A stretch of DNA of 64,000 bases, taken from NCBI GenBank assembly GCA_035516035.1, contig DATJAS010000006.1:1-64000 (forward strand), in the 5' to 3' direction. The translations under genes were made by a program, and so were the position numbers. This document shows, piece by piece, positions 51,692 through 59,694 of the stretch. Source of the stretch: Fen-1273 sp035516035. Lineage in GTDB: Bacteria > Bacteroidota > Ignavibacteria > UBA10030 > UBA6906. The notes under the pieces are model-generated. The model was given only the letters and a program-made list of their open reading frames with translations, was not told the DNA's origin and made no database searches. Within the stretch, counting starts at the first letter, position 1. Every line of letters begins with the position of its first letter.

Positions 51692-52540
51692 ATGGGCGGG
51701 ACGCCGGGCATAGAGTCGCTCCTGGGCCGGATACCGTACGAAGAGGCCGCGGCGTACGTGCGGGGGCGGATCCCCTCGCCTCCCGGGATCGCGCTCGTCC
51801 TCGGCTCCGGCCTCGGCGACTATTCCCCCCTCGAGGGGGGGCTCACGTTTCGCGCGGGGGAAATCCCCTCATATCCCCGTTCGACGGTGAGCGGCCACCG
51901 GGGGGAGGCCGTCTTCGCGCGTATCGCCGGGAGCGACGTCCTCGCGTTCCGCGGCAGAATCCATCTCTACGAGTGCAACGACGCCGCCACGGTCCTCTTC
52001 CCCGTCGCGCTCGCGCGGGCGCTCGGCGCCCGGGTGATGATCGTGACGAACGCCGCGGGGGGCATCAACAGGCAGTTCGTCCCGGGGGACCTCATGCTGA
52101 TCACCGATCAGATCGACATGACGCTCCACGGGGAGTGGATCCCGGCGGAGCGCACTGGGCCCCGGCGCACGTATGACGCGGCGCTCTGCGCGCTGGCCAT
52201 GGAGGCAGCCCTCCGGCTGGGGGTGCCGCTCAGGCGGGGGGTCTACGCCTCCGTCAAGGGGCCATCATACGAGACGGCCGCGGAGGTGGAAATGCTCCGC
52301 CGCCTCGGGGGGGACGCCGTCGGGATGTCGACGGTAAAGGAGGCGTCGCTCGCCGCCTCGCTCGGCATGCGCGTCATGGGCATCTCCTGCATCACGAATA
52401 AGGCGGCGGGAACGGGGGGAGGAAAACTCGACCACAGCGAGGTGACCGTGGTCGCCTCCACCGTGAAGGCGCGCTTCGCGGATCTCCTCACCGAGTGCAT
52501 TGCGGGCCTCGGCGCTCAGGCGCGGGGGAACAACCTGTAG
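51692..52540 (+). CDS. Purine nucleoside phosphorylase
   Basis: The 282-residue product matches the trimeric PNP family: V-L-G-S-G-L-G at the phosphate site, S-G-H-R-G-E, F-R-G-R-I-H-L-Y-E and V-G-M-S-T-V-K-E. Asn in C-I-T-N-K-A-A-G is at the base-binding position of guanosine/inosine-specific enzymes. The ATG at 51692 is chosen. Its 3' end overlaps the convergent DUF420 gene by 25 bp. Confidence 0.9.
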   Translation: MGGTPGIESLLGRIPYEEAAAYVRGRIPSPPGIALVLGSGLGDYSPLEGGLTFRAGEIPSYPRSTVSGHRGEAVFARIAGSDVLAFRGRIHLYECNDAATVLFPVALARALGARVMIVTNAAGGINRQFVPGDLMLITDQIDMTLHGEWIPAERTGPRRTYDAALCALAMEAALRLGVPLRRGVYASVKGPSYETAAEVEMLRRLGGDAVGMSTVKEASLAASLGMRVMGISCITNKAAGTGGGKLDHSEVTVVASTVKARFADLLTECIAGLGAQARGNNL

Positions 52541-52941
52541 AGCATCAGGTAGACGAGCACGCCCGTCACGGAGACGTAGAGCCAGACGGGAAGCGTCCAC
52601 CGGGCGATCTTCCTGTGCAGCGCGAATTTCCGCTTCAACCCCCGGGCGAGCGTGATGATCGCCAGGGGGGGAACCGACGCAGCCAGCACCGTGTGCGTGG
52701 CGAGTATCACGAAGTAGACCGCGCGCACGGGCCCCCCACCGCCGAACCTCACGGTACCGACCAACGCATGATAGAGAACATAGGATGAGAGGAAGAGCGT
52801 CGAGCAGGCGACCGCGGCGATCATGCACGTCCTGTGCGCCCTGACGCGCCTCTGCCTGATGAAGTAATAGCCCGCCAGGAGGCAGAGCGCGCTTGAGGCG
52901 TTCAGTATGGCGTTCAGGAGCGGGAGATCGCCGATCGACAC
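52516..52941 (-). CDS. DUF420 membrane protein, CtaM-like oxidase assembly factor
   Basis: The 141-residue product has four hydrophobic segments and the DUF420 pattern: L-N-A-I-L-N-A-S-S-A, K/R-A-H-R-T-C-M near residue 45, H-K-I-A-R-W-T-L-P-V-W-L-Y-V-S-V-T-G-V near the end, with two conserved His. The Bacillus member CtaM is needed for cytochrome oxidase maturation. A GTG start is used. It is last in the oxidase operon and its 3' end overlaps pnp. Confidence 0.78.
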   Translation of the reverse strand: MSIGDLPLLNAILNASSALCLLAGYYFIRQRRVRAHRTCMIAAVACSTLFLSSYVLYHALVGTVRFGGGGPVRAVYFVILATHTVLAASVPPLAIITLARGLKRKFALHRKIARWTLPVWLYVSVTGVLVYLMLYRLFPRA

Positions 52942-52948
52942 GGCCCCC

Positions 52949-53854
52949 TCACGAGCCGAGGAACCGGTCGACGGCCATTGCAATCATCAACAGGGGAAGG
53001 TAGACGAGCGAGGCGATGAAGAGGCGCCGGGCCGCCGGACCGGTCCTCTGCACGAGAAGCATCGCCGCGCATCCTGCGAAGACTCCCCCGAGAACGAGAG
53101 CAGACAGGGCGTAGACCGGGCCCGCTTCCCCGAGCGCCGCAAGGAGGAGCGAGACGGGAACGAGCGCGACGGCGTATGACAGCGACTGGACTCCCGTCTT
53201 CTTCCCGTCGGCGTCCGTCACGGCGAGGAGACGGTATCCCCCTTTCGCATAGTCGTTCCTGTAGATCCAGGCAAGCGAGAGGAAGTGGGGCATCTGCCAG
53301 AGGAAGAGTATCCCGAACAGGACAAAGGCCCCCGCACCCGGGACCCCTGCGGCCGCCGTCCAGCCCATCACGGGGGGGATGGCTCCCGGAAACGCGCCGA
53401 TGAGCGTCGCCATGGGCGTCAGGCGCTTGAGCGGCGTGTAGAGGAGGAGATACGTCGCGCACGTCACTGCGGCCAGCGAAGCCGTCACCGCGTTGAGCCT
53501 GGTCGCCAGGAGGAGGAGTCCCCCCGCCACGAGCAGAATCCCGAATATGACCGCCTCGGCAAGTCCGATCCGTCCCGAGGGGAGCGGCCGCTGCTCCGTG
53601 CGCTTCATGAGCGCGTCGAACTTCCGCTCCATCGCCTGGTTCAGCGCCCCCGAGCCTCCTCCCACCATCGCGGTCCCGAGCGCGAGCGCGAGAGCCCCCG
53701 CAGCATGGGGAGTCCCCGCGGAGCCGAGCATGTATCCCGCGAGCGACGTCAGCACCGAGAGGAACGTCAGCTCCGGTTTCGTGAGCGCGAGGTAATCGGC
53801 CACCCGCGTGCGCTCCAGTGCGAGCGCCCCGGGGGGCGTGAGGTGCGTGCTCAT
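52949..53854 (-). CDS. cyoE: Protohaem IX farnesyltransferase (haem O synthase)
   Basis: The 301-residue prenyltransferase has N-Q-A-M-E-R-K-F-D-A-L-M-K-R-T-E-Q-R-P-L-P and Y-T-P-L-K-R, the aspartate and arginine motifs that bind farnesyl diphosphate, and seven to nine membrane segments. It makes haem O, the precursor of haem A. The ATG overlaps the ctaA stop (ATGA). The reading frame continues upstream of this start as a shadow. Confidence 0.92.
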   Translation of the reverse strand: MSTHLTPPGALALERTRVADYLALTKPELTFLSVLTSLAGYMLGSAGTPHAAGALALALGTAMVGGGSGALNQAMERKFDALMKRTEQRPLPSGRIGLAEAVIFGILLVAGGLLLLATRLNAVTASLAAVTCATYLLLYTPLKRLTPMATLIGAFPGAIPPVMGWTAAAGVPGAGAFVLFGILFLWQMPHFLSLAWIYRNDYAKGGYRLLAVTDADGKKTGVQSLSYAVALVPVSLLLAALGEAGPVYALSALVLGGVFAGCAAMLLVQRTGPAARRLFIASLVYLPLLMIAMAVDRFLGS

Positions 53855-54867
53855 GGGCGTGCAGGCTCCGCGATCACATTCCCGGTACCGAGCCTCTCCC
53901 GAGCCGGCGCGAGGCCGAGTGCGCGCGCCGCAAGGAGGACGCAGCTCCCCAGGAGCAGCGCGCCGGTCGCCACGTGGGCGGTCGCGACCTGGACCCCCTT
54001 CCCCGTCCAGACCGTGAGCGCGCCGAGGAGAATCTGCACCAGGACCAGCATGACCTCGACGATCGCCGGTTCCCGCAGACTCCGCTCGGAGCGGTACGTC
54101 CTCAGGATGTGCACGCCGCAGGCGATCACCGCGGCTCCCGCCAGGAGCGCGCCGAGCCGGTGCGCGAAGTGGATCCAGATCTGCGCGGCGCTCACCGGCG
54201 GCAGATCGTAATCCGTGCTCCGTTCCATGTTGACCCGGGCGAGCCCATCGGCGTCCGCCGGGGGGAGGAGCGCCCCGTATGTGAGGGGGAAATCCGGGAT
54301 TGCAAGGCCCGCATCGCTGTGGCGCATCCAGGCGCCGATGACGAGCTGGAGAAAGACGGCAGCCGCAGCGGCGAGGGCAAGCGCACGCGTCAGAGGCGCG
54401 ACAGGGACCGGGAGCGCGGAACGCTCGAGCCACGTGCGCGACGTCACCAGTGCGATCAGTATCGTGAGAGAAAAGAAGGACTGTGCGAGCGTCGCGTGCG
54501 CGACGGAAACCGGCGTCGGCAGCAGGTAGAGCACCGTCAGTCCCCCCAGCACCCCCTGGAGGATCACCGCCAGGAGCGCCGCCAGGGCGAGAAACCGGAC
54601 CCACCGCCGCTCTTCCCGCCGCCAGGTCCAGGCGCAGAGGACGACCGTCAGGCAGCCGACGAGCGTCGCGACCATCCTGTGTCCGTGCTCGTAGAGAATC
54701 CCCCCCACCATCGGCGGCATCACCTGCCCGTACGAGAGGGGCCAGTCGGGAACGGCGAGCCCGGAACCCGTGCTCGTCACCAGTCCCCCGGCGATCACCA
54801 GGAGGAATGTCGCGCAGGCGGTCGCCACGGCGAAGCGGTGAAGTCCCCTGTGGTACGTGCCGGTCAT
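53851..54867 (-). CDS. ctaA: Haem A synthase (COX15/CtaA family)
   Basis: The 338-residue membrane protein has the paired haem-ligand segments: Y-E-H-G-H-R-M and V-A-H-A-T-L-A-Q in the N-terminal half, H-F-A-H-R-L and A-T-A-H-V-A-T-G-A in the C-terminal half. It converts haem O to haem A, so the oxidase is an aa3 type. ATGA overlap with the subunit II gene. Confidence 0.92.
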   Translation of the reverse strand: MTGTYHRGLHRFAVATACATFLLVIAGGLVTSTGSGLAVPDWPLSYGQVMPPMVGGILYEHGHRMVATLVGCLTVVLCAWTWRREERRWVRFLALAALLAVILQGVLGGLTVLYLLPTPVSVAHATLAQSFFSLTILIALVTSRTWLERSALPVPVAPLTRALALAAAAAVFLQLVIGAWMRHSDAGLAIPDFPLTYGALLPPADADGLARVNMERSTDYDLPPVSAAQIWIHFAHRLGALLAGAAVIACGVHILRTYRSERSLREPAIVEVMLVLVQILLGALTVWTGKGVQVATAHVATGALLLGSCVLLAARALGLAPARERLGTGNVIAEPARP

Positions 54868-55811
54868 TGTGTGAGCTGTGCCTCCTGGTCCGCGACCCAT
54901 GCCCTGTACTCCTCGGGCGTCTGGACCGTCACGAAGCCCCGCATCCGGTAGTGCCCGAGCCCGCAGAGCTGCGCGCAGGCGATCTCCGTCGGCGTGTCGG
55001 GGCCCAGCACGACTTCGCTCACGCCGGCGCCCTTGAGCGCCGGGAAGAGATCGTCGGTGAGCGGCGATCCCTTCGCCAGGATCGTCTGACCGTCCTTCCC
55101 CGCGTAATCCGCCAGCGCCACGAACGTCGCGCACTCATCCGGCACATGCCCGGAGGCCACCGGGATTGCGCGCGCCAGCGCGTGCTGCACATCGGCGGTC
55201 GTCGCCGTCGGCGTGAACCAGACGCGGATCGACTGGCCGGGGACCGCGTCCTGTTTCACGCGGAAGAGGGGGAGATTGAAGCTGTGTATCACGTCCTTGG
55301 AGCTGAGATGAATGACGACCGGCTTCCCCACCGGCAGATTGAGCTGGTTGATCGTCACGATGTCGTCCTTCGCCGCCGGATCGTTCCTGTCAAGTCCCAG
55401 CGGATTCTCGGGCGTGATCAGTGCGATATCCGTCCTGCCGAACACGCCGTCCGGCCCGGGGTAGTGCACGTTCCAGGCGAATTGCTCCGCAACGATCCGG
55501 ACGACCGTGGCGTCCGACTCCGGCGGGATATCATTGACGCGCATCGACCAGAGGGGGATCGCGAACCCGATCAGGAGAACGGCCTCGACGACCGCCACGA
55601 CCGCCTCGAGATAGCTGGAGGCGTGCGTCCGCACGCCGTGGTAGTCGGCTGCCCGGTTGCGCGAGCCCCGGAAGCGGAAGAGGACGTAGACAAAGTACGT
55701 CCCCCAGCCCGCGAAGAGCACGAGCATCAGCCAGTGGACGAGTATGATGATCCTGTCCACCAGCGGTCCCTGCGCCGAGGCGTCGAACGGAAGTCCCAGG
55801 AACTCACCCAT
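54864..55811 (-). CDS. coxB: Cytochrome c oxidase subunit II
   Basis: The 315-residue product has two N-terminal membrane helices and a periplasmic cupredoxin domain with the CuA ligands: His in V-I-H-S-F, then C-A-Q-L-C-G-L-G-H-Y-R-M. About 60 extra residues lie between the two halves of the CuA domain (around 205-260), and no fused cytochrome c is present. The Glu at the K-channel entrance (Y-L-E-A-V-V) is kept. Confidence 0.93.
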   Translation of the reverse strand: MGEFLGLPFDASAQGPLVDRIIILVHWLMLVLFAGWGTYFVYVLFRFRGSRNRAADYHGVRTHASSYLEAVVAVVEAVLLIGFAIPLWSMRVNDIPPESDATVVRIVAEQFAWNVHYPGPDGVFGRTDIALITPENPLGLDRNDPAAKDDIVTINQLNLPVGKPVVIHLSSKDVIHSFNLPLFRVKQDAVPGQSIRVWFTPTATTADVQHALARAIPVASGHVPDECATFVALADYAGKDGQTILAKGSPLTDDLFPALKGAGVSEVVLGPDTPTEIACAQLCGLGHYRMRGFVTVQTPEEYRAWVADQEAQLTQ

Positions 55812-56052
55812 GCGCGGCGGTCTCCTTTCCGGCGAGGAGCCGGGCTCTCCTGCGCAGACGGAGGAACATCGTTCCGAATGCCGCGAGCACGCCCCCGGTC
55901 ACCCCGAGGAGGCTGATGATCGCCGCGGTCATCCCCTGCGTCGCGGAAGACCCCGGCTCGCCGTAGCAGACCGGGCAGGCCGCGGCGCCCGACGCCCAGG
56001 CACACAGGAGGAGGGCCAGGAGCGGCGCCCGGCGGAGCAGTTGCGGAGTCAT
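55804..56052 (-). CDS. Small exported CPVC membrane protein in oxidase operon
   Basis: The 82-residue product has a signal peptide ending in A-A-A, then C-P-V-C-Y-G, a membrane segment (about 40-62) and a basic tail. The two Cys just after the cleavage site could hold a metal or act in redox. I know of no name for it; its place between the oxidase subunits suggests copper delivery or assembly. It overlaps coxB by 8 bp. Confidence 0.65.
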   Translation of the reverse strand: MTPQLLRRAPLLALLLCAWASGAAACPVCYGEPGSSATQGMTAAIISLLGVTGGVLAAFGTMFLRLRRRARLLAGKETAAHG

Positions 56053-56255
56053 GGCGAATCGATCCCTTTCAGTTTTGAGCGAACCCTGATCCCGTACACG
56101 ACCAGCGCAGCCGCCGCCGCGCACGCAGCCACGGCCGCGGCGAGCATGCCCGGCGATCCCCCGGCCACAAACGCATTGACGGACCAGGCCGCGACGCCCA
56201 GCGCCAGGAGCACGGAGCACGCCACGAAGATCAGGTGGAATGTCCTGAGCGACAC
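56049..56255 (-). CDS. Small two-span membrane protein in oxidase operon
   Basis: The 68-residue product is almost wholly hydrophobic with two membrane segments (about 8-30, 37-56) and a basic end (R-V-R-S-K-L-K). It lies 1 bp after the subunit IV gene and overlaps the CPVC gene by 4 bp. It may be a small oxidase subunit. No family recognised. Confidence 0.6.
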   Translation of the reverse strand: MSLRTFHLIFVACSVLLALGVAAWSVNAFVAGGSPGMLAAAVAACAAAAALVVYGIRVRSKLKGIDSP

Positions 56256-56256
56256 G

Positions 56257-56556
56257 CTAGAGCCCCCGGTCGGCGAAGTGGGAGACCGGCAGGAACATCA
56301 GCGCCAGGAAGAAGATCGCCGTGAGTCCCAGCGCGGCGTAAATGAGCTTCTTTTCCGAGATCAGGTGCATGAAATACGCGGCCACGAGAGAACCTTTGAC
56401 GGCGGCGATCGCGAGCGCGACCGCGATCGCCAGCGGCGGGTCGAGGTGAAACGTCGAAATGGTGACCGTGATGATCGTGAGCGCCATGAGCGCGACGAAG
56501 ACGGTCACGTACACGCGAACCTGTTTCCTGACGCTCCCGGCGTTGGCAGTGTCCAT
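56257..56556 (-). CDS. Cytochrome c oxidase subunit IV
   Basis: The 99-residue product has three membrane segments and the prokaryotic COX4 pattern (Y-V-x-V-F-V-A-L-M-A-L-T, then A-A-V-K-G-S-L-V-A-A-Y-F-M-H-L, then L-M-F-L-P). The ATG at 56556 is 8 bp past the coxC stop. It is an accessory oxidase subunit. Confidence 0.85.
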   Translation of the reverse strand: MDTANAGSVRKQVRVYVTVFVALMALTIITVTISTFHLDPPLAIAVALAIAAVKGSLVAAYFMHLISEKKLIYAALGLTAIFFLALMFLPVSHFADRGL

Positions 56557-56564
56557 GCGGTCTC

Positions 56565-57155
56565 CTACAGGAGATAGAGAACGGGAAAGAGGAAGATCCA
56601 GACCAGATCCACGAAGTGCCAGTAGAGGCCCGCCACCTCCACGCGGTTCGTGAACCGCGCAGGCTCGGCGCGCCACATCGCCGCACCGGGTCCGAGGAGG
56701 TAGCTGTTCACGATGATCCCCCCCACGATATGGAGCGCGTGGAGTCCCGTGAGGGTGAAGTAGATCGCCATGAACGTGCTCGTCGAGGGGGTGAGGCCGT
56801 GCTCGAACTTGGCGGCGTACTCGAAGCCCTTGATGACCAGGAAGACGCAGGCCAGCGCGACGGTGGATCCCATGTAGATCCGGAAGCGCCCGAGCGATCC
56901 CGTCGCGATCGAGGCCCACGCCATCACCATCGTGACGCTCGAGGTGATCAGGACGATCGTGTTCACGGTGGCCAGGGGAATGTTCAGGTGCTCGTAGCCG
57001 TGCGGCCACGTCGTCGCGCCCACGCGCAGCAGCACGTAGGAGGAGAAGAGCGCCCCGAAGAGCATCACCTCGGAAGCCAGGAAGAGCCAGATCCCCAGTT
57101 TTGCGTTGTAGAGGCCGGTGTCCGGCCGGGGGTCGACGGTGTAGGGAATCTCCAT
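56565..57155 (-). CDS. coxC: Cytochrome c oxidase subunit III
   Basis: The 196-residue product has five membrane segments and subunit III motifs: K-L-G-I-W-L-F-L-A-S-E-V-M-L-F, T-G-L-H-A-L-H-V-like (T-G-L-H-A-L-H-I-V-G-G) and Y-W-H-F-V-D-L-V-W. The short form lacks the first two helices, as in many bacterial oxidases. It is 2 bp past the coxA stop. Confidence 0.93.
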   Translation of the reverse strand: MEIPYTVDPRPDTGLYNAKLGIWLFLASEVMLFGALFSSYVLLRVGATTWPHGYEHLNIPLATVNTIVLITSSVTMVMAWASIATGSLGRFRIYMGSTVALACVFLVIKGFEYAAKFEHGLTPSTSTFMAIYFTLTGLHALHIVGGIIVNSYLLGPGAAMWRAEPARFTNRVEVAGLYWHFVDLVWIFLFPVLYLL

Positions 57156-57157
57156 GG

Positions 57158-58921
57158 TCAGTGCGCCTCCGCCGGTGCGTTTTGCGGGACGAAATCACGT
57201 CCGTTGCCGGGCACGCTGTACTCGTAGGGGCCCCGGTGCACCTCGGGCACCGCGCTGAAATTGCCGTGGGCCACGGGGGGAGAGGACGTTGCCGCCCACT
57301 CGAGCGTCGTCGCCTCCCAGTGATTGGCCGCCACGGGCGCTCCCCTGCGCATGCTCCAGAAGAAATTGACGATGAACGGGATCTGCGCGAGCCCCAGGCA
57401 CCAGGCGGCGATCGACATGAACGTGTTCAGGTGGAGCACCCCCTGCGCGTGCGCGTACTGGGCTCCCCCGTCATAGAGGCGGCGCGAGACGCCCGCGAGG
57501 CCCTGGATGAACATCGGCATGAACACGCAGTTGAGAAACGTGAACGAGAGCCAGAAGTGTATCTTGCCCAGCAGGTCGTTCATTTTCCGCCCCGTCACCT
57601 TCGGGAACCAGTAGTAGACGCCGCCGAAGAGGGCCAGCAGCGTTCCCGGCGCGACGACGTAGTGAAAGTGCCCGATGACGTAGTACGTGTCGTGCAGGTG
57701 GATGTCGGAAGGGGCGAGCCCCAGGGGGAGCCCGGTGAGTCCGCCGATGCCGAACATCGGCAGGAACGCCAGCGCGAAGAGCATCGGCGTCGTGAACCGG
57801 ATCGACCCTCCCCACAGCGACAGGAACAGGGCCGTCAATATGATGATCGAGGGAACGGAAATGATCATCGTCGTCGCCTGGAAAAACGAGCTGATGGCCG
57901 TGCCCATGCCGGTGAGAAACATGTGGTGCGCCCAGACGATGAACGACATGAACCCGAGGAACACCGTGGCGTACACCATCGAGCGGTATCCCCAGAGGGG
58001 CTTGCGCGTGTTGTTGGCGATGATCTCCGCGACGATCCCCATGGCGGGGAGGATCAGCACGTACACCTCGGGGTGGGCCAGGAACCAGAACAGGTGCTGC
58101 CACAGGAGGGGGTTGCCGCCCCCCGAATTTGCCAGGGCCTGCCCGCTCACCACGAGCCCGCTCGGCATGAAGAAGCTCGTTCCGGCCAGGCGGTCCATCA
58201 GCTGCAGGACCCCCGCCGCCTCCAGCGGCGGGAAGGCGAGCAGGAGGAGGAACGACGTTACGAGCTGTGCCCAGACGAAAAACGGGAGCCGCATGAAGGA
58301 GAGTCCCTTCGCCCGCAGCTGGAAGATCGTCGTGATGAAATTGACGCTCCCCAGGAGCGAGGACGTGATCAGGCAGATCATCCCGAAGAGCCACACCGTC
58401 TGCCCGGTCGTGGCGATGACGGAGAGGGGCGCGTAGGAGGTCCATCCGGATGCGGCGGAGCCGCCCGGGAGGAAGAAACTGGAGAGCATCGTGAGCCCTC
58501 CCGCGGCGTAGACCCAGTAGCTCATCATGTTGAGCTTCGGAAACGCCATGTCGGGCGCCCCGATCTGCAGGGGCATCACGTAGTTGCCGAACGCGCCCAC
58601 GGCCAGCGGTACCACGCCCAGGAACACCATGATCGTCCCGTGCATGGCGCCGAGCTGGTTGTAGAACTCCGGCAGCATGATCCCGTCGGGCGCGCGGGAG
58701 TCGCCGAGCAGGCCGCCGATCAGGGGAATCGCCTGGCCGGGGTATGCGAGCTGCCAGCGCATGATCATCATCAGCGTGAACCCGAACAGGAGGAACAGGA
58801 GCGCCGTGATCCCGTACTGGACGCCGATGGTCTTGTGGTCCTGCGAAAACACGTACGTGCGCCAGAAGCCGTGGCCACTCCCGTGGTCCGCCGCGTGCGC
58901 GTGCGCCGCCGGTGCGCTCAC
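57158..58921 (-). CDS. coxA: Cytochrome c oxidase subunit I, K-channel lysine replaced
   Basis: The 587-residue catalytic subunit keeps the haem and copper ligands: H94 (M-H-G-T), H283 with E285 and Y287 (H-P-E-V-Y), H332-H333, and V-I-G-H-F-H-Y. D-channel residues N113, D124 and N131 are present. The segment usually V-P-T-G-I-K reads V-P-S-I-I-I, so the K-channel Lys (362 in Rhodobacter numbering) is Ile361, codon ATA at 57841-57839. A1-type by its Glu. It should reduce oxygen to water; proton route for the K-channel is unclear. Confidence 0.95.
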   Translation of the reverse strand: MSAPAAHAHAADHGSGHGFWRTYVFSQDHKTIGVQYGITALLFLLFGFTLMMIMRWQLAYPGQAIPLIGGLLGDSRAPDGIMLPEFYNQLGAMHGTIMVFLGVVPLAVGAFGNYVMPLQIGAPDMAFPKLNMMSYWVYAAGGLTMLSSFFLPGGSAASGWTSYAPLSVIATTGQTVWLFGMICLITSSLLGSVNFITTIFQLRAKGLSFMRLPFFVWAQLVTSFLLLLAFPPLEAAGVLQLMDRLAGTSFFMPSGLVVSGQALANSGGGNPLLWQHLFWFLAHPEVYVLILPAMGIVAEIIANNTRKPLWGYRSMVYATVFLGFMSFIVWAHHMFLTGMGTAISSFFQATTMIISVPSIIILTALFLSLWGGSIRFTTPMLFALAFLPMFGIGGLTGLPLGLAPSDIHLHDTYYVIGHFHYVVAPGTLLALFGGVYYWFPKVTGRKMNDLLGKIHFWLSFTFLNCVFMPMFIQGLAGVSRRLYDGGAQYAHAQGVLHLNTFMSIAAWCLGLAQIPFIVNFFWSMRRGAPVAANHWEATTLEWAATSSPPVAHGNFSAVPEVHRGPYEYSVPGNGRDFVPQNAPAEAH

Positions 58922-58955
58922 CTGGATGTGCCCTTTCGCGTGTGTGAACGGTCCA

Positions 58956-59651
58956 TTACTTCCCCTGGTACGTAAAGTCCGCCGCGGCGGTGCCGCTGGC
59001 GGCGACCTTCACCTTCATCGTCTGCGTGCCGTACTTTTCCTGCCATGTCTCGATCGTGTACTCTCCCGCCGGGAGGTTCTTCAGGTGGAACGTCCCGTCG
59101 TTGCCCGTGACCGCGAAGAAGGGATGGCTGAAGACGCCGATGTACGCCCCCATCCATGTGTGCACCTCGCACTTCACCTTGAAGACCTCGGGCTTGTCGA
59201 ACTTCTTCGCCAGGCGCATCCCCTGTTTCGGCTGGGCGACGTTAAACTGCGGATTGTCCTTCGAGAGTGAATGGACGTTGTGGAGCGTGGGGTCCGAGTT
59301 GACCACGTCGAGTTCCTGCCCCGTCTGGATCCCCACGACGTGCGGATCGTACTGGCAGCCCTTCTGGTCGAATTCGATCTTTGCCGCCGGTGGATCGAAC
59401 TTCCGGCTCCCGAGCCCCTCCTTCACGTAGACCAGCACGTTCCTGAGCGTCCCGTTCGGGTTCACCACCACTTCCTCGCCGAAGACGGGGGTCTTGTGCT
59501 GCTTGACGCATACGGGGTCGGCGTTCATCATGATGCGCGCCGGCTTGGGCGCGCTCCCCGTGAATGACACCTTGCCGGCCACATCGCCGGCCGCCGCAGT
59601 GCAGGCGCACGCAATGATCAGCGCGCAGATGGCTCCGCTCGCGTACTTCAT
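58956..59651 (-). CDS. Exported cupredoxin-like/carboxypeptidase-regulatory-like protein
   Basis: The 231-residue product has a signal peptide (AACACTAAA). The middle holds a plastocyanin-like segment: N-S-D-P-T-L-H-N-V-H, then K-C-E-V-H-T-W-M-G-A-Y, which offers His, Cys, His and Met for type 1 copper. The last 50 residues are a carboxypeptidase-regulatory-like fold (F-H-L-K-N-L-P-A-G-E-Y). It lies between the octahaem cytochrome and coxA genes, so it may shuttle electrons between the two complexes. That role is inference. Confidence 0.75.
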   Translation of the reverse strand: MKYASGAICALIIACACTAAAGDVAGKVSFTGSAPKPARIMMNADPVCVKQHKTPVFGEEVVVNPNGTLRNVLVYVKEGLGSRKFDPPAAKIEFDQKGCQYDPHVVGIQTGQELDVVNSDPTLHNVHSLSKDNPQFNVAQPKQGMRLAKKFDKPEVFKVKCEVHTWMGAYIGVFSHPFFAVTGNDGTFHLKNLPAGEYTIETWQEKYGTQTMKVKVAASGTAAADFTYQGK

Positions 59652-59694
59652 TCCTGGACTTCCTCCCGGTTAATGGTTGTTATGGATGCAACAC

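Noticed and set aside
57101..58975. Long plus-strand reading frame opposite coxA
   Set aside because: Antisense to the oxidase subunit; His/Arg/Glu-rich translation without motifs.
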